Under the pieces are notes generated by a model that worked only from the letters and a program-made list of their open reading frames with translations, was not told the origin of the DNA and made no database searches. A stretch of 64,000 nucleotides of DNA. Origin: Bordetella genomosp. 13 (lineage in GTDB: Bacteria > Pseudomonadota > Gammaproteobacteria > Burkholderiales > Burkholderiaceae_B). The position numbers and the translations under genes were made by a program. Shown here one piece after another: positions 31,308 through 40,651 of the stretch. Position 1 is the stretch's first letter. The number at the start of each line of letters is the position of its first letter. The DNA is taken from assembly GCF_002119665.1 (NCBI RefSeq), contig NZ_CP021111.1, forward strand, positions 4,712,001 to 4,776,000, read 5' to 3'.

Positions 31308-32999
31308 TCAGGCGGTCTGCCGCAATGCGCGTTCTCGCAGTTCGGTCAGCGTGGCGCGCGGGGTCAGTATCTCCGGCTCGATCTCGAGCTCGATCAGGGC
31401 CGCCCCGCCGGTTTGCAGCGCCCGCTGCAGCACGGGCGCGAAGTCCTGGCTGCGCGAGACGCGTTCGGCACGCAATCCGAACGACTGGGCGTACATCACG
31501 AAATCGGGATTGCACAGATCGGTGCCGATGGGCCGGCCGGGGTAGTTCGTTTCCTGATGCATGCGGATCGTGCCGTACATGCCGTTGTTGAACACGATGA
31601 ACACGATGTCCAGTCCGTAGCGTTTCACGGTGGCGAGCTCTTGCGCCGTCATCATGAAACAGCCGTCGCCGGCCAGGCAGACGACCTGCCGTTCGGGGTG
31701 GCGCAGCTTGGCCGCGATGGCGGCCGGCACGCCATAACCCATGGCGCCGCTGGTCGGCGCCAGCTGGCTGCGCGCATGCGAGAACGGGTAATAGCGATGC
31801 GCCCATGCGCTGTAGTTGCCGGCGCCATTGGTCAGGATCGCGTCTCGCTGCAGCGTGTCCCGCAGCGCGACGATCACCTGGGCAGGGTCCACTCTGGCCT
31901 CTCGCAAAGGCGGCTCGACATAACTCTCATAGCTGGCGCGCAGGGTCTGCAGCCAGTCCGCGCGTGCCGCGGAATACGCTGCGGGTTCCAGCGCGGCGGC
32001 CGCCCGGGCGAATGGATTCATGTGGCTCAGCACAGGCACTGTCGCCTGGTACACGCGTCCCAGTTCCTCCGGCGCGGCCAGCACGTGGACCAGCCGCTGG
32101 CGCGGCGCCGGCACGTCGAGCAGCGTGTAGCCGCTGGTGACGATCTCGCCCAGCCGCGTACCCACCGCGATCAGCAGGTCGGATTCGCGCACGGCCTTGG
32201 CCAGGGCCGGGTTCAGGCCTATGCCGACCTCGCCGACATAGTTGGGATGGCGGTTGTCGAACAGGTCCTGCCTGCGGAAAGTGCATGCCACGGGCAGGCC
32301 GTTCTGCTGCGCGAAGCGTGTGATGGCTTCCCGGCCGTCGGCCTCCCAGCCCACGCCGCCAAGCAGTAGCAGCGGCCGCTGCGCGTGCGCAAGGCACTCG
32401 TGCATGCGCTGCATCGCGTCGGGCGCAGGATGCGCCTGCGGCACGGAAACCTGGGCGGTCTCGACAGGAAAGGCGGATTCGGTGAGCATGTCCTCGGGCA
32501 GCGCCAGCACGACGGGCCCCGGACGGCCGGATTGGGCCACCGAAAATGCGCGCGCCAGGAACTCCGGAATGCGGGCGGCGTCGTCGATCTGCGCCGCCCA
32601 TTTCGCGAACTGGCCGAACATGCGCCGGTAGTCGATTTCCTGGAAAGCCTCGCGCTCCATCATGTCGCGGCCGACCTGGCCCACCAGCAGCACCATGGGG
32701 GTGGAGTCCTGGAACGCGGTATGCACGCCGATGCTGGCATTGGTCGCACCGGGGCCTCGCGTCACCAGGCAGACGCCCGGCCGGCCGCTCAGCTTGCCGT
32801 GGGCCTCGGCCATGAAGGAAGCCGCGCCCTCGTGGCGGCAGGTCACGACGCGTATGGCGTCCTGGTGGGCATACAGCGCATTGAGCACGTCCAGGTAGCT
32901 TTCGCCCGGAACGCAGAACACGGTGTCCACGCGTTGCGCCAGCAGCGCCTCGGCGATCAGTTGTCCGCCGGTGCGGAGCTTGGAATGGTCACTCATCAT
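31308..32999 (-). CDS. thiamine-diphosphate-dependent enzyme (acetolactate synthase-like family)
   Basis: The 563-residue enzyme has three TPP-fold domains. FCVPGESYLDVL gives the catalytic Glu33. The C-terminal domain has GDGCFMMTAQELATVKRYG (from about 441) and NNGMYG, the TPP/Mg2+ motif. The middle domain is the Rossmann-like TPP enzyme M domain. Motifs do not define the substrate; members include acetolactate synthase, benzoylformate decarboxylase, oxalyl-CoA decarboxylase and sulfopyruvate-type enzymes. Its place between a Bug protein and a TRAP system suggests catabolism of an imported carboxylate rather than branched-chain synthesis. No ilvN-type regulatory subunit is adjacent. Confidence 0.85.
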   Translation of the reverse strand: MMSDHSKLRTGGQLIAEALLAQRVDTVFCVPGESYLDVLNALYAHQDAIRVVTCRHEGAASFMAEAHGKLSGRPGVCLVTRGPGATNASIGVHTAFQDSTPMVLLVGQVGRDMMEREAFQEIDYRRMFGQFAKWAAQIDDAARIPEFLARAFSVAQSGRPGPVVLALPEDMLTESAFPVETAQVSVPQAHPAPDAMQRMHECLAHAQRPLLLLGGVGWEADGREAITRFAQQNGLPVACTFRRQDLFDNRHPNYVGEVGIGLNPALAKAVRESDLLIAVGTRLGEIVTSGYTLLDVPAPRQRLVHVLAAPEELGRVYQATVPVLSHMNPFARAAAALEPAAYSAARADWLQTLRASYESYVEPPLREARVDPAQVIVALRDTLQRDAILTNGAGNYSAWAHRYYPFSHARSQLAPTSGAMGYGVPAAIAAKLRHPERQVVCLAGDGCFMMTAQELATVKRYGLDIVFIVFNNGMYGTIRMHQETNYPGRPIGTDLCNPDFVMYAQSFGLRAERVSRSQDFAPVLQRALQTGGAALIELEIEPEILTPRATLTELRERALRQTA

Positions 33000-33105
33000 C
33001 TGTCAGGTAGGAGTTCCGCGAAACTGCGGACGAGTCGGGGCCTGCCCGGACTCATCCGAGCCGGCCAGGCGGTTCATCTCGAAGGAAAGGCGCGTGCCGG
33101 AAAGT

Positions 33106-34080
33106 TCAGTCGACGGAGGCGCCGGATGCCTGCACCAGCGTGCGCCAGCGCTCGACTTCCTGCTGCACGTACAGGTGAAACGCCGGATAGCCATCCCCGA
33201 CCGGGTCGGCGCCCAGCTCTTTCAACTTGGTCTGCACCGGCGGCGCCGCCACGCTTTCGGCGATGGCGGTGGACAGACGCTTCACGACGTCCGGCGGCGT
33301 GCCGGCGCGCACGAACAGTCCGAACCACGAGCGCGCCATCATTTCCTGGTAGGGAGTCTCGGCGAAGGCGGGAACGTCCGGCAGGGCCGCATGCCGCTGC
33401 GCGCCCGTCACGGCGATGGGAGTCAGGCGTCCGCCCTGGACCTGCGACAACACTTCCGGCAGATTGGCGAACATGAACTGCACCTGCCCGCCGATCAGGT
33501 CGTTCATCGCCGGCGCGCCGCCTTTGTAAGGCACGTGGGTGGCCTTGCCGCCGGACAGGGAGTTGAACTGGGCGCCGGCCAGGTGCGCCGCGGTGCCGGT
33601 GCCGCCCGATGCATATGCCATGCGCGATCCGTTCTCGCGCAGATAGTTCGACATCGCCTTGGCGTCCTTCACAGGCACCTGAGGATTGACCACCAGCAGC
33701 AAGGGCACGGAAGCCAGGTTCGACAGCCCGACCAGATCTTTGGTGAGGCTGTAGTCGAGGTTGCGATACAGCGTGGCGTTGATGGCGTGGCTGGATGTGG
33801 CCATCAGCAGCGTGTAGCCATCCGCATCGGCGCGGGCAACGGCCGAGGCTCCGATATTGCCGTTGGCGCCGGCGCGGTTCTCGACGACCACCGGCTGCCC
33901 CAGCCGGTTGCTCATCTCTTGTGCAACGGTGCGCGCGATCACGTCGGTGGCGCCGCCTGCCGCGAATGGCACGATGATGCGCAGGGGATGGTCGGGAAAT
34001 GCCGCATTGGCCAAAGTGCCGCACAAAGCCAGCGCGCTGGCCAGCAAAGGACGCAGCATGCGCCCCATGGTCCGATTCAT
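33106..34080 (-). CDS. Bug-family periplasmic substrate-binding protein
   Basis: The 324-residue protein has a signal peptide (MLRPLLASALALCGTLANA) and the mature start AFPDHPLRIIVPFAAGGATDVIART. Then come GQPVVVENRAGANGNIGAS, DGYTLLMATSSHAINATLYRN and ASGGTGTAAHLAGAQF. The start MNRTMGRM at 34080 is preceded by GGAGACAG, which favours it over 34101. It is the first gene after the AraC regulator and lies in the same direction as the TPP enzyme and TRAP genes, so it may share their substrate. Confidence 0.9.
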   Translation of the reverse strand: MNRTMGRMLRPLLASALALCGTLANAAFPDHPLRIIVPFAAGGATDVIARTVAQEMSNRLGQPVVVENRAGANGNIGASAVARADADGYTLLMATSSHAINATLYRNLDYSLTKDLVGLSNLASVPLLLVVNPQVPVKDAKAMSNYLRENGSRMAYASGGTGTAAHLAGAQFNSLSGGKATHVPYKGGAPAMNDLIGGQVQFMFANLPEVLSQVQGGRLTPIAVTGAQRHAALPDVPAFAETPYQEMMARSWFGLFVRAGTPPDVVKRLSTAIAESVAAPPVQTKLKELGADPVGDGYPAFHLYVQQEVERWRTLVQASGASVD

Positions 34081-34253
34081 GTCTGTCTCCTGTCTCGCCA
34101 TTCTTGGATGGCGATGTGTGGTCTATGCGGCGCCGATTGCCGTGCAAGGCATAGGCGGCGGCCGCAGGACACACTGTACGCAGGGACCGCTCTGCAGCGT
34201 TAGGACGTATCAGTGCCTGAATTGCACTTTTTCGCGCGCACGATTGCGCTGGC

Positions 34254-35165
34254 TCAATGCCGCAGGCTCAGTACGGTCTTGCGGAACTCGCCTGGCGTCA
34301 TCGACGTGTGCTTCTTGAAGAAGCGCGTGAAATAGGCGGGATCTTCGAAGTTGAGCTGGAACGCGATCTCGGCGATTCCCGATTCGGTGTTCGTCAGCAG
34401 ACGCTTGGCCTCGAGCACCACGCGATCCTGGATCACCTGGCCGGCAGTGCGGCCCATGGTGCGCTTCACCGCTTCGTTCAACTGCCGATCGCTGACGAAC
34501 AGCGCGTCCGCGTAGTCGCGGATGCTGCCGAACTGCAGGTAGCGCTCTTCGACCAGCAGCGTGAAGCGCTTGACCAGCGAATAATTGGGACCGGCCGTCA
34601 GCGTGCGTTCGTCGACGGGATACAGGCGCCGCAGCTGCGTCAGCAGGATCAGCAGATACGAGCGAACGACGTCGTAGCGCCCCAGCTGGCGCTCGCGCAT
34701 TTCGTGCTCCATCGCCCGCAGCAGCGGCAGCATGCCGTCGTGCTGCTCGGCGCTGAGGTACAGCGCGGGATGGCCGCTAGTGGGATGGAAGAACGGAAAT
34801 TTGGCGATGTCGTCGGCGCGAGGAAACATGTGGGTGAAGAACGCCGTACTGATGTTCATCACGTAGCCTTCCGGCGGCACCGACGACGTCCAGGCGTGCA
34901 GCTGGCCGGGCGCGAGAAAGAACACGGAATGATCCCGCACCTCCAGGGTCTGGAAATCCAGCATGTGGCTGCCCTGCGCGCGCGTCATCCAGAGCACGTG
35001 GTAGTACGCGTGCCGATGCGGGAACGCGCGCGGGATCTCGGGCCGGCTCTGCAGCCGGACGAGGTCGAAATAGAAAGAGCCCTCGCCGGCGAAGTCCGTG
35101 GATTCGAACGTGGGGAAATCCGCTGCACCGGCGTGTCGCGGCTCGGCATCAAGCGCCTGGGTCAT
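34254..35165 (-). CDS. AraC-family transcriptional regulator
   Basis: The 303-residue protein has an N-terminal cupin sensor (HRHAYYHVLWMTRAQGSHMLDF, then FLAPGQLHAWTSS) and a C-terminal AraC domain from about 200. The two helix-turn-helix motifs are SIRDYADALFVSDRQLNEAVKRTMG and GIAEIAFQLNFEDPAYFTRFFKKHTSMTPGEFRK. It precedes the Bug-TPP-TRAP cluster on the same strand, with 173 bp before the Bug start, and is the probable activator of that cluster. Confidence 0.9.
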   Translation of the reverse strand: MTQALDAEPRHAGAADFPTFESTDFAGEGSFYFDLVRLQSRPEIPRAFPHRHAYYHVLWMTRAQGSHMLDFQTLEVRDHSVFFLAPGQLHAWTSSVPPEGYVMNISTAFFTHMFPRADDIAKFPFFHPTSGHPALYLSAEQHDGMLPLLRAMEHEMRERQLGRYDVVRSYLLILLTQLRRLYPVDERTLTAGPNYSLVKRFTLLVEERYLQFGSIRDYADALFVSDRQLNEAVKRTMGRTAGQVIQDRVVLEAKRLLTNTESGIAEIAFQLNFEDPAYFTRFFKKHTSMTPGEFRKTVLSLRH

Positions 35166-35218
35166 AGGAAGGCTCAGGTAGGTTCAGTCTTGCTCGAGCC
35201 GAAAACTGTATCACCCAT

Positions 35219-36061
35219 TCAGTCGGCGAACACCTCGTGCGAGGCGCCCGGTCCGCGGCGCCAGTAGCTCGCGGCGCGCACGCAGGCCTTGTCAATGCCG
35301 CGCTCGCGCACCAGGTGTTCCCGTATGCCGCGGATCACCGAATACTCGCCCGCCGCCCACGCGTAGCCCATGCCTTCGGGCAGCAGCAGGCCGCGCACGG
35401 CGGTCTCCAGGGCACTGGGCCCGTCGTTCGCGTCCGCGGCGCCATGCACCCATTGCAGCTTCATGCTGGCCGCGCTTTCCAGTGCCAGTCGCGCAGACGG
35501 ATCGCGCGTCTCGACCACCACGATCGCACGCGCCTCGGCGGGCAGTTCCTGCAAGCGACGCGCGATGGCGGGCAAGGCGGTCTCGTCGCCGATCAGCAGG
35601 TGCCAGTCGTACTCGAGCGGCACGACGAATGAACCGCGCGGCCCGGCCACTCCCAGGAACTGGCCCGGCCGGGCCTGCGCGGCCCAGGTGGTGGCCGGCC
35701 CCTCGCCATGCAGCACGAAGTCGATGTCCAGTTCGCCCGCCTGCGCGTCGTAGCGGCGCGGCGTGTAGTCGCGGGCAACGGGGCGCGGAGCATGCTCGGG
35801 CCATTGCGGACCCTTGGGTCCGAAGGTGGGCAACTGCACCGCCGCATCGGGCTGGGCGGGAAAGAACAGCTTCACGTGGTCGTCGAAGCCCTCGGACACG
35901 AACCCGGCCAGGTCCTCGCCAGCCAGCGTGATGCGCACCATGTGCGGCGTAAGCATGACCTTGCGGCGCACCTGCAGCAGGCGCGCCTTCAACGCATGCT
36001 GCACCTTTCGCACCGCGGGGCGTACCGCATCGGCGGCGGACGAATCGATCGGCGCATTCAT
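35219..36061 (-). CDS. siderophore-interacting protein / ferric-chelate reductase (ViuB/YqjH-like)
   Basis: The 280-residue cytoplasmic flavoprotein releases iron from siderophores. The N-terminal FAD-binding domain has RDYTPRRYD, the conserved FAD motif. The C-terminal SIP domain has GDETALPAIARRL and ends YWRRGPGASHEV, typical of the family. Its ATG overlaps the stop of the PadR gene, the same arrangement as the E. coli yqjI-yqjH pair except for coupling on one strand. It is likely repressed by that PadR protein when metal is sufficient. Confidence 0.9.
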   Translation of the reverse strand: MNAPIDSSAADAVRPAVRKVQHALKARLLQVRRKVMLTPHMVRITLAGEDLAGFVSEGFDDHVKLFFPAQPDAAVQLPTFGPKGPQWPEHAPRPVARDYTPRRYDAQAGELDIDFVLHGEGPATTWAAQARPGQFLGVAGPRGSFVVPLEYDWHLLIGDETALPAIARRLQELPAEARAIVVVETRDPSARLALESAASMKLQWVHGAADANDGPSALETAVRGLLLPEGMGYAWAAGEYSVIRGIREHLVRERGIDKACVRAASYWRRGPGASHEVFAD

Positions 36062-36750
36062 GCCTCGCCCTCCTGGCCGGAGGTCCGGTTCGGTTGTTGC
36101 TCGATCTCGGCCGCCGCGCGGCGCAGGATGGCGGCTATGCGCCGCTGCTCGGCGTGATCCGCATCCGTACGGCGCAGCAGCGCCCGCTTCAGCGCGTGGC
36201 GAGCCTCCACCAGTTCTTTCAGCCAGCCGCTCGCGGCCTCGGCGTCAGCATCGTTCTTCGCCCCGTCGGGGCTGTCCGCGCCGCCCCAGGCCTGCTTCAT
36301 CCACGCCATCTTGCGCGCCGCATGGCTCAATGCGGCAAACAGCAACTCGGCTTGTTCGCGGTGCGCGTCCAGGTGCGCGCGGCCGGCTTCGGCCAGGTGA
36401 TAGCGCTTGCGATTGCCGTGCGCTTCGACCGTGGCGTAGTCCAGCTCTTCCAGATAGGTGAGCGCGGGGTAGATGACTCCGGGACTGGGGCTGTAGAAGC
36501 CGTTGGAGCGCGCTTCGAGCGCCTTGATCAATTCGTAGCCATGGCGCGGCTGCTCTTCCAGCAGCGCCAGCAGCATCAGCTGGAGCTCGTCGGCGCCGAA
36601 CTTGCGGCCGCGGGTGAAGCCCTCGCCTCCCATGCCTTCCCAGCCGCCCATCCAGCCTCGACCGGGCCGGCCGCCGCGCGGCCCGCCGGGGCCGAACCAA
36701 TGCTTGGCCCGATGGGCCACCGCAAAACCGTGAAAAGGAAAATGCATCAT
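36058..36750 (-). CDS. PadR-family repressor (YqjI-like) of the siderophore reductase
   Basis: The 230-residue protein has a Gly/Arg/His-rich N-terminus (to about residue 50), like the metal-sensing tail of YqjI. The PadR winged helix follows: LQLMLLALLEEQPRHGYELIKALEARSNGFYSPSPGVIYPALTYLEELDYA. The C-terminal helices should dimerise. It shares an ATGA overlap with the downstream reductase. Two adjacent palindromes directly upstream of its start are probable autoregulatory operators. Iron or nickel sensing is inferred from the family. Confidence 0.88.
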   Translation of the reverse strand: MMHFPFHGFAVAHRAKHWFGPGGPRGGRPGRGWMGGWEGMGGEGFTRGRKFGADELQLMLLALLEEQPRHGYELIKALEARSNGFYSPSPGVIYPALTYLEELDYATVEAHGNRKRYHLAEAGRAHLDAHREQAELLFAALSHAARKMAWMKQAWGGADSPDGAKNDADAEAASGWLKELVEARHALKRALLRRTDADHAEQRRIAAILRRAAAEIEQQPNRTSGQEGEA

Positions 36751-36759
36751 GTGCCTCGC

Positions 36760-36787
36760 ATATCGTACGATATGTCGTACGATATAT
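36760..36787. promoter_or_regulatory. tandem palindromic operator upstream of the PadR gene
   Basis: A perfect 14-bp palindrome ATATCGTACGATAT (36760-36773) is followed by a second TCGTACGA core (36775-36782) with near-palindromic flanks. The two centres are 12 bp apart, just over one helical turn. The AT content is high against the GC-rich background, and the site lies 10-37 bp from the PadR start codon. Confidence 0.75.
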
Positions 36788-36869
36788 CTGCGAAGCGCAT
36801 CATGTCAACCGCCGATGCCGCGCGAAGCCGGCGATGAGCCGGCCCGCGGGCTTCCTGCACCAGGGCGAG

Positions 36870-39800
36870 CTACGCCGCCCGGGCTCCGTCCAGCGACACC
36901 ACCTGGGCGCTGAAGTCCTTCATCAACTGCTCGCGCCGCGCGGCGGCTTTCTCCATCGCCGCCTCTTTGATGTGACCGTAGCCGCGGATCTGCTCGGGCA
37001 GACTGGCAAGCGCCACCGCCCGTTCCAGGTTGCCGCGGCTCAGCTTGGGCAGAATGGCCGTGATGTCGTCGCGGTACTGCCGGATCAGTTCGCGCTCGGC
37101 GCGCCGCTCGGCGGTATAGCCGAACACGTCCAGGGCCGTGCCGCGCAGACCGCGCAGGCGCGCCAGCATGCGGAACATGCGCAGCGTGCCTGGGCCATAG
37201 CTGCGCTTGACCAGGTGACCCTTGGCGTCGCGTTTGGCCAGCAGCGGCGGCGCCAGATGGAAATGGATCTTCCAGTCGCCTTCGAACTGCGCCTCGACGC
37301 GCTTGAGGAATTCGCCGTCGGTGTACAGACGCGCCACCTCGTACTCGTCCTTGTAGGCCATGAGCTTGAAGTAATAGTGCGCCACCGCCGTCGCCAGCCG
37401 CGTGGTGCCGGTCGCGTCGCGTTCGGCTCGCGCCACGCGCTCCACCAGCTCCGCGTATCGGTCGGCATAGGCGGCGTTCTGGTAGTCGGTGAGAAACGCC
37501 TTGCGGCGGGCGACCAGCTCGTCGAGCTCGCCGGCGGGCCGCTTGAAGTCGACCACCGCGCCCTGGCCTCGCCGCACTTCGACGATGCCGTCGTCGGCGG
37601 CCTGCCCCGCAGAAGCGGCCGGAGCGCCGATCAGCCGCTGCACTTCGGCCAGGTCGTGCGCGGCGCGGCGCCCCCAGGCGAACGCCGCCAGGTTGTTGGG
37701 CACCTGCTGGCCGTTGAGTTCGATGGCGCGCCGCAGCGCCGCCTCGCCCAGCGGCAGCCAGCCCTTCTGGTAGGCATAGCCCATCATCAGCGGATTGGCG
37801 TAGATGGCGTCGCCCAGCAGGCCCACGGCCAGTTCGGCCGCATCTATCGTGTCGACGTTGCCCGCGCCGCAGGCGGTCTGCAGATCGGCCTGCAGGTTCG
37901 AACCGGGCAGGCTCCAGTCGGGGTTGTTCACGAATGCGGCGGTGGGCGCGACGTCGCTGTTCAGCAGCACGCGCGTGCGGCCCGGCAGCATGCGGGCGAT
38001 GGCCTCTTGCCCCGTGCCCACCACCAGGTCGCCCGCCAGCACCAGGTCGGCCTCGCCCATCGCGACACGGGTGTTCAACAGCCCGCCCGGCGTCGGCGCC
38101 AGCACCACGTGCGAGTACACGGCCCCACCCTTCTGGGCCAGACCCGCCATGTCGAGCACCGAGCAGCCCTTGCCTTCGAGATGCGCGGCCATGCCCAGCA
38201 GTTGCCCGATGGTGACCACGCCGGTGCCGCCCACCCCGGCGATGAACACGCCGTAATGGTCGGCGCCGCCTTCGCCCAGCCCGGCGGGCCGGGGCTCGGG
38301 CAGGCCCGCGGCGATGTCGCCCTGCTGCGTCAGCGCGCGCGGCTTGCGCAGCTTGCCGCCCTCGATGGTGACGAAGCTGGGGCAGAAGCCCTTCAGACAC
38401 GAGAAGTCTTTATTGCAGCTGGACTGGTTGATCGTGCGCTTGCGGCCGAACTCGGTTTCCAGCGGCTCGACGGACAGGCAGTGCGATTTCTCGGAGCAGT
38501 CGCCGCACCCTTCGCAGACGCGATCGTTGATGAGCACGCGGCGCGCCGGGTCGGGATACGCGTTGCGCTTGCGGCGCCGCCGCTTCTCGGTGGCGCAGGT
38601 CTGGTCGTAGATCAGCACCGACACGTTGGCGTATTCGCGCAGCTCGCGCATGACTTCGTCGAGCTCGTCGCGGTGCCGTACCGGCACGTTGGGCGCGAGG
38701 CCCGACATGTCGCGATACTTCTCGGGCTCGTCGGTGACGACGATGATCTTCTCGATGCCTTCGGCCGCCACCTGGCGCGTGATCATGGGCACGCTGATCG
38801 GCCCATCCACCGGCTGGCCGCCGGTCATGGCCACGGCATCGTTGAACAGGATCTTGTAGGTGATGGGCGCCTTGGCCGCCACGGCCGCGCGTATCGCCAG
38901 CAGGCCCGAATGGAAATAGGTGCCGTCGCCCAGGTTGGCGAACACGTGCTTCTCTTCGGTGAACGGCGCCTGGCCCAGCCACGGCACGCCCTCGCCGCCC
39001 ATCTGGGTGAAGACCTGCGTATTGCGGCCCATCCAGGTCACCATGTAGTGGCAACCGATGCCGGCCATGCCGCGCGATCCCTCGGGCAGCCGCGTGGAGG
39101 TGTTGTGCGGACAGCCCGAACAGAACCAGGGCTTGCGCTCTTCGGTGATGCGCGGCCTGGACAGCGCCTTCTCGCGCGCATCGATGAACGCCAGGCGCGC
39201 CTCGATGCCGGCGCGCACGTCGTCGGGCAGCGCGAAGCGCAGCAGCCGCTGGCCCACCACCTTCGCGACCATGGCGGGCGAGAACTCGTAGTGCGCGGGC
39301 AGCAGCCAGTTGCCTTGCGGCACCGACCATTCGCCGCCGTCCTTGTCGTCGAACTTGCCGACGACGCGGGGAATCTTCTTGCCCGAACCGATCCAGCTGA
39401 ACAGTTCTTCCTTCAGCTGATACTCGATGACCTGGCGCTTCTCTTCCACCACCAGGATCTCGTCCAGTCCTTCGGCGAACTGCTGCATGCCGGCGGCCTC
39501 GAGCGGCCACACCATGCCCACCTTGAACAGCCGCAGCCCGATGCGTCGGCATACGTCTTCGGACAGGCCCAGGTCGACCAAGGCCTGGCGCGTGTCCAGG
39601 TACGACTTGCCCGACGTGATGATGCCGAAGCGGGCGTCGGCCTGCGGCACGTGCCACATCTCGCGGTTGAGCTTGTTGGCGCGCGCGTACGCCAGCGCGG
39701 CGTACAGCTTGTAGTCGAGCAGGCGCGCCTCTTGCGCCAGGGGGGTGTCGGGCAGGCGTATGTTGAGTCCGTCGGCCGGCAGCACGACGTCTTGCGGCAG

Positions 39801-40496
39801 CACGATGGAAACGCGATCGACGTCCACGTCGACCGAAGCCGACACCTCGACGATGTCGGTGATCGTCTTCAGGCCGACCCAGACGCCGGCATAGCGGCTC
39901 ATGGCCCAGCCGTGCAGGCCGAAGTCCAGCACTTCCTGCACGCTGGCCGGGAACAGCACCGGAATCATGCAGGCCTTGAGGATGTGGTCGCTTTGATGCG
40001 GCAGCGTGGAGGACTTGGCCGGGTGGTCGTCGCCCGCCACCACCAGCACGCCGCCGTGCTTCGAGGTGCCCGCGGCGTTGGCGTGCTTGAACACGTCGCC
40101 GCAGCGGTCCACGCCCGGCCCCTTGCCGTACCACATGCCGAACACGCCGTCGTACTTCGCGCCCGGGAACAGGTTGACCTGCTGCGAGCCCCATACCGCG
40201 GTGGCGGCCAGGTCTTCGTTGACGCCGGGCTGGAATTCGACGTGGTGCTGCTTCAGGTACTTGGCGGCCTTCCACATGTTCTGGTCGACGCCGCCCAGCG
40301 GCGAACCGCGGTAGCCCGATACGAAGCCAGCGGTGTTCAGGCCGGCGCGCACGTCGCGCAGCCGTTGCATGATGGGCAGGCGTACCAGGGCGTGGATGCC
40401 GCTCATCCAGGCGCGGCCGGTTTCGAGGGTGTATCTGTCGTCCAGCTGGACGGACGAAAGCGCCGCGTGCTGCGCGGGCGTAAGAGGGGCATTCAT
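36870..40496 (-). CDS. fused indolepyruvate ferredoxin oxidoreductase (IorA-IorB type)
   Basis: The 1208-residue enzyme oxidatively decarboxylates arylpyruvates or other 2-oxo acids to acyl-CoA with ferredoxin. The order is: pyruvate-binding alpha region (GYRGSPLGGVDQNM near residue 60), TPP-binding region (FCSGCPHNTST, then NLGDGTYFHSG), an iron-sulfur segment from about 655 (CEGCGDC...C...C...CLKGFC), gamma domain (GVGGTGVVTIGQLLGMAAH near 752), and a long C-terminal DUF6537-like part. Such fused forms are common in proteobacteria. The start MNAPLTPAQH at 40496 is preferred to 40535. It is not in an evident operon. Confidence 0.9.
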   Translation of the reverse strand: MNAPLTPAQHAALSSVQLDDRYTLETGRAWMSGIHALVRLPIMQRLRDVRAGLNTAGFVSGYRGSPLGGVDQNMWKAAKYLKQHHVEFQPGVNEDLAATAVWGSQQVNLFPGAKYDGVFGMWYGKGPGVDRCGDVFKHANAAGTSKHGGVLVVAGDDHPAKSSTLPHQSDHILKACMIPVLFPASVQEVLDFGLHGWAMSRYAGVWVGLKTITDIVEVSASVDVDVDRVSIVLPQDVVLPADGLNIRLPDTPLAQEARLLDYKLYAALAYARANKLNREMWHVPQADARFGIITSGKSYLDTRQALVDLGLSEDVCRRIGLRLFKVGMVWPLEAAGMQQFAEGLDEILVVEEKRQVIEYQLKEELFSWIGSGKKIPRVVGKFDDKDGGEWSVPQGNWLLPAHYEFSPAMVAKVVGQRLLRFALPDDVRAGIEARLAFIDAREKALSRPRITEERKPWFCSGCPHNTSTRLPEGSRGMAGIGCHYMVTWMGRNTQVFTQMGGEGVPWLGQAPFTEEKHVFANLGDGTYFHSGLLAIRAAVAAKAPITYKILFNDAVAMTGGQPVDGPISVPMITRQVAAEGIEKIIVVTDEPEKYRDMSGLAPNVPVRHRDELDEVMRELREYANVSVLIYDQTCATEKRRRRKRNAYPDPARRVLINDRVCEGCGDCSEKSHCLSVEPLETEFGRKRTINQSSCNKDFSCLKGFCPSFVTIEGGKLRKPRALTQQGDIAAGLPEPRPAGLGEGGADHYGVFIAGVGGTGVVTIGQLLGMAAHLEGKGCSVLDMAGLAQKGGAVYSHVVLAPTPGGLLNTRVAMGEADLVLAGDLVVGTGQEAIARMLPGRTRVLLNSDVAPTAAFVNNPDWSLPGSNLQADLQTACGAGNVDTIDAAELAVGLLGDAIYANPLMMGYAYQKGWLPLGEAALRRAIELNGQQVPNNLAAFAWGRRAAHDLAEVQRLIGAPAASAGQAADDGIVEVRRGQGAVVDFKRPAGELDELVARRKAFLTDYQNAAYADRYAELVERVARAERDATGTTRLATAVAHYYFKLMAYKDEYEVARLYTDGEFLKRVEAQFEGDWKIHFHLAPPLLAKRDAKGHLVKRSYGPGTLRMFRMLARLRGLRGTALDVFGYTAERRAERELIRQYRDDITAILPKLSRGNLERAVALASLPEQIRGYGHIKEAAMEKAAARREQLMKDFSAQVVSLDGARAA

Positions 40497-40571
40497 GTCT
40501 ACTCCGTTGGTATGGGATCTCCGGGACGGCCGCACGAGAAAGCTCTTGTGGAGCGGCCGGCGACAGGCCCG

Positions 40572-40598
40572 GGCACTGGGGTGCCTTTTGTTTTCTTT
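40572..40598 (+). terminator. hairpin plus T-run in the leader region before mutY
   Basis: A 5-bp stem GGCAC/GTGCC with a TGGG loop is followed by TTTTGTTTTCTTT. It reads as an intrinsic terminator on the plus strand although no plus-strand gene lies upstream. It could attenuate read-through transcription toward mutY or be a relic. Confidence 0.4.
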
Positions 40599-40651
40599 CC
40601 CTTTTACCCGGCCGGATACGTCCCCGCAATAGGGCGATGCGATAATCCGGC

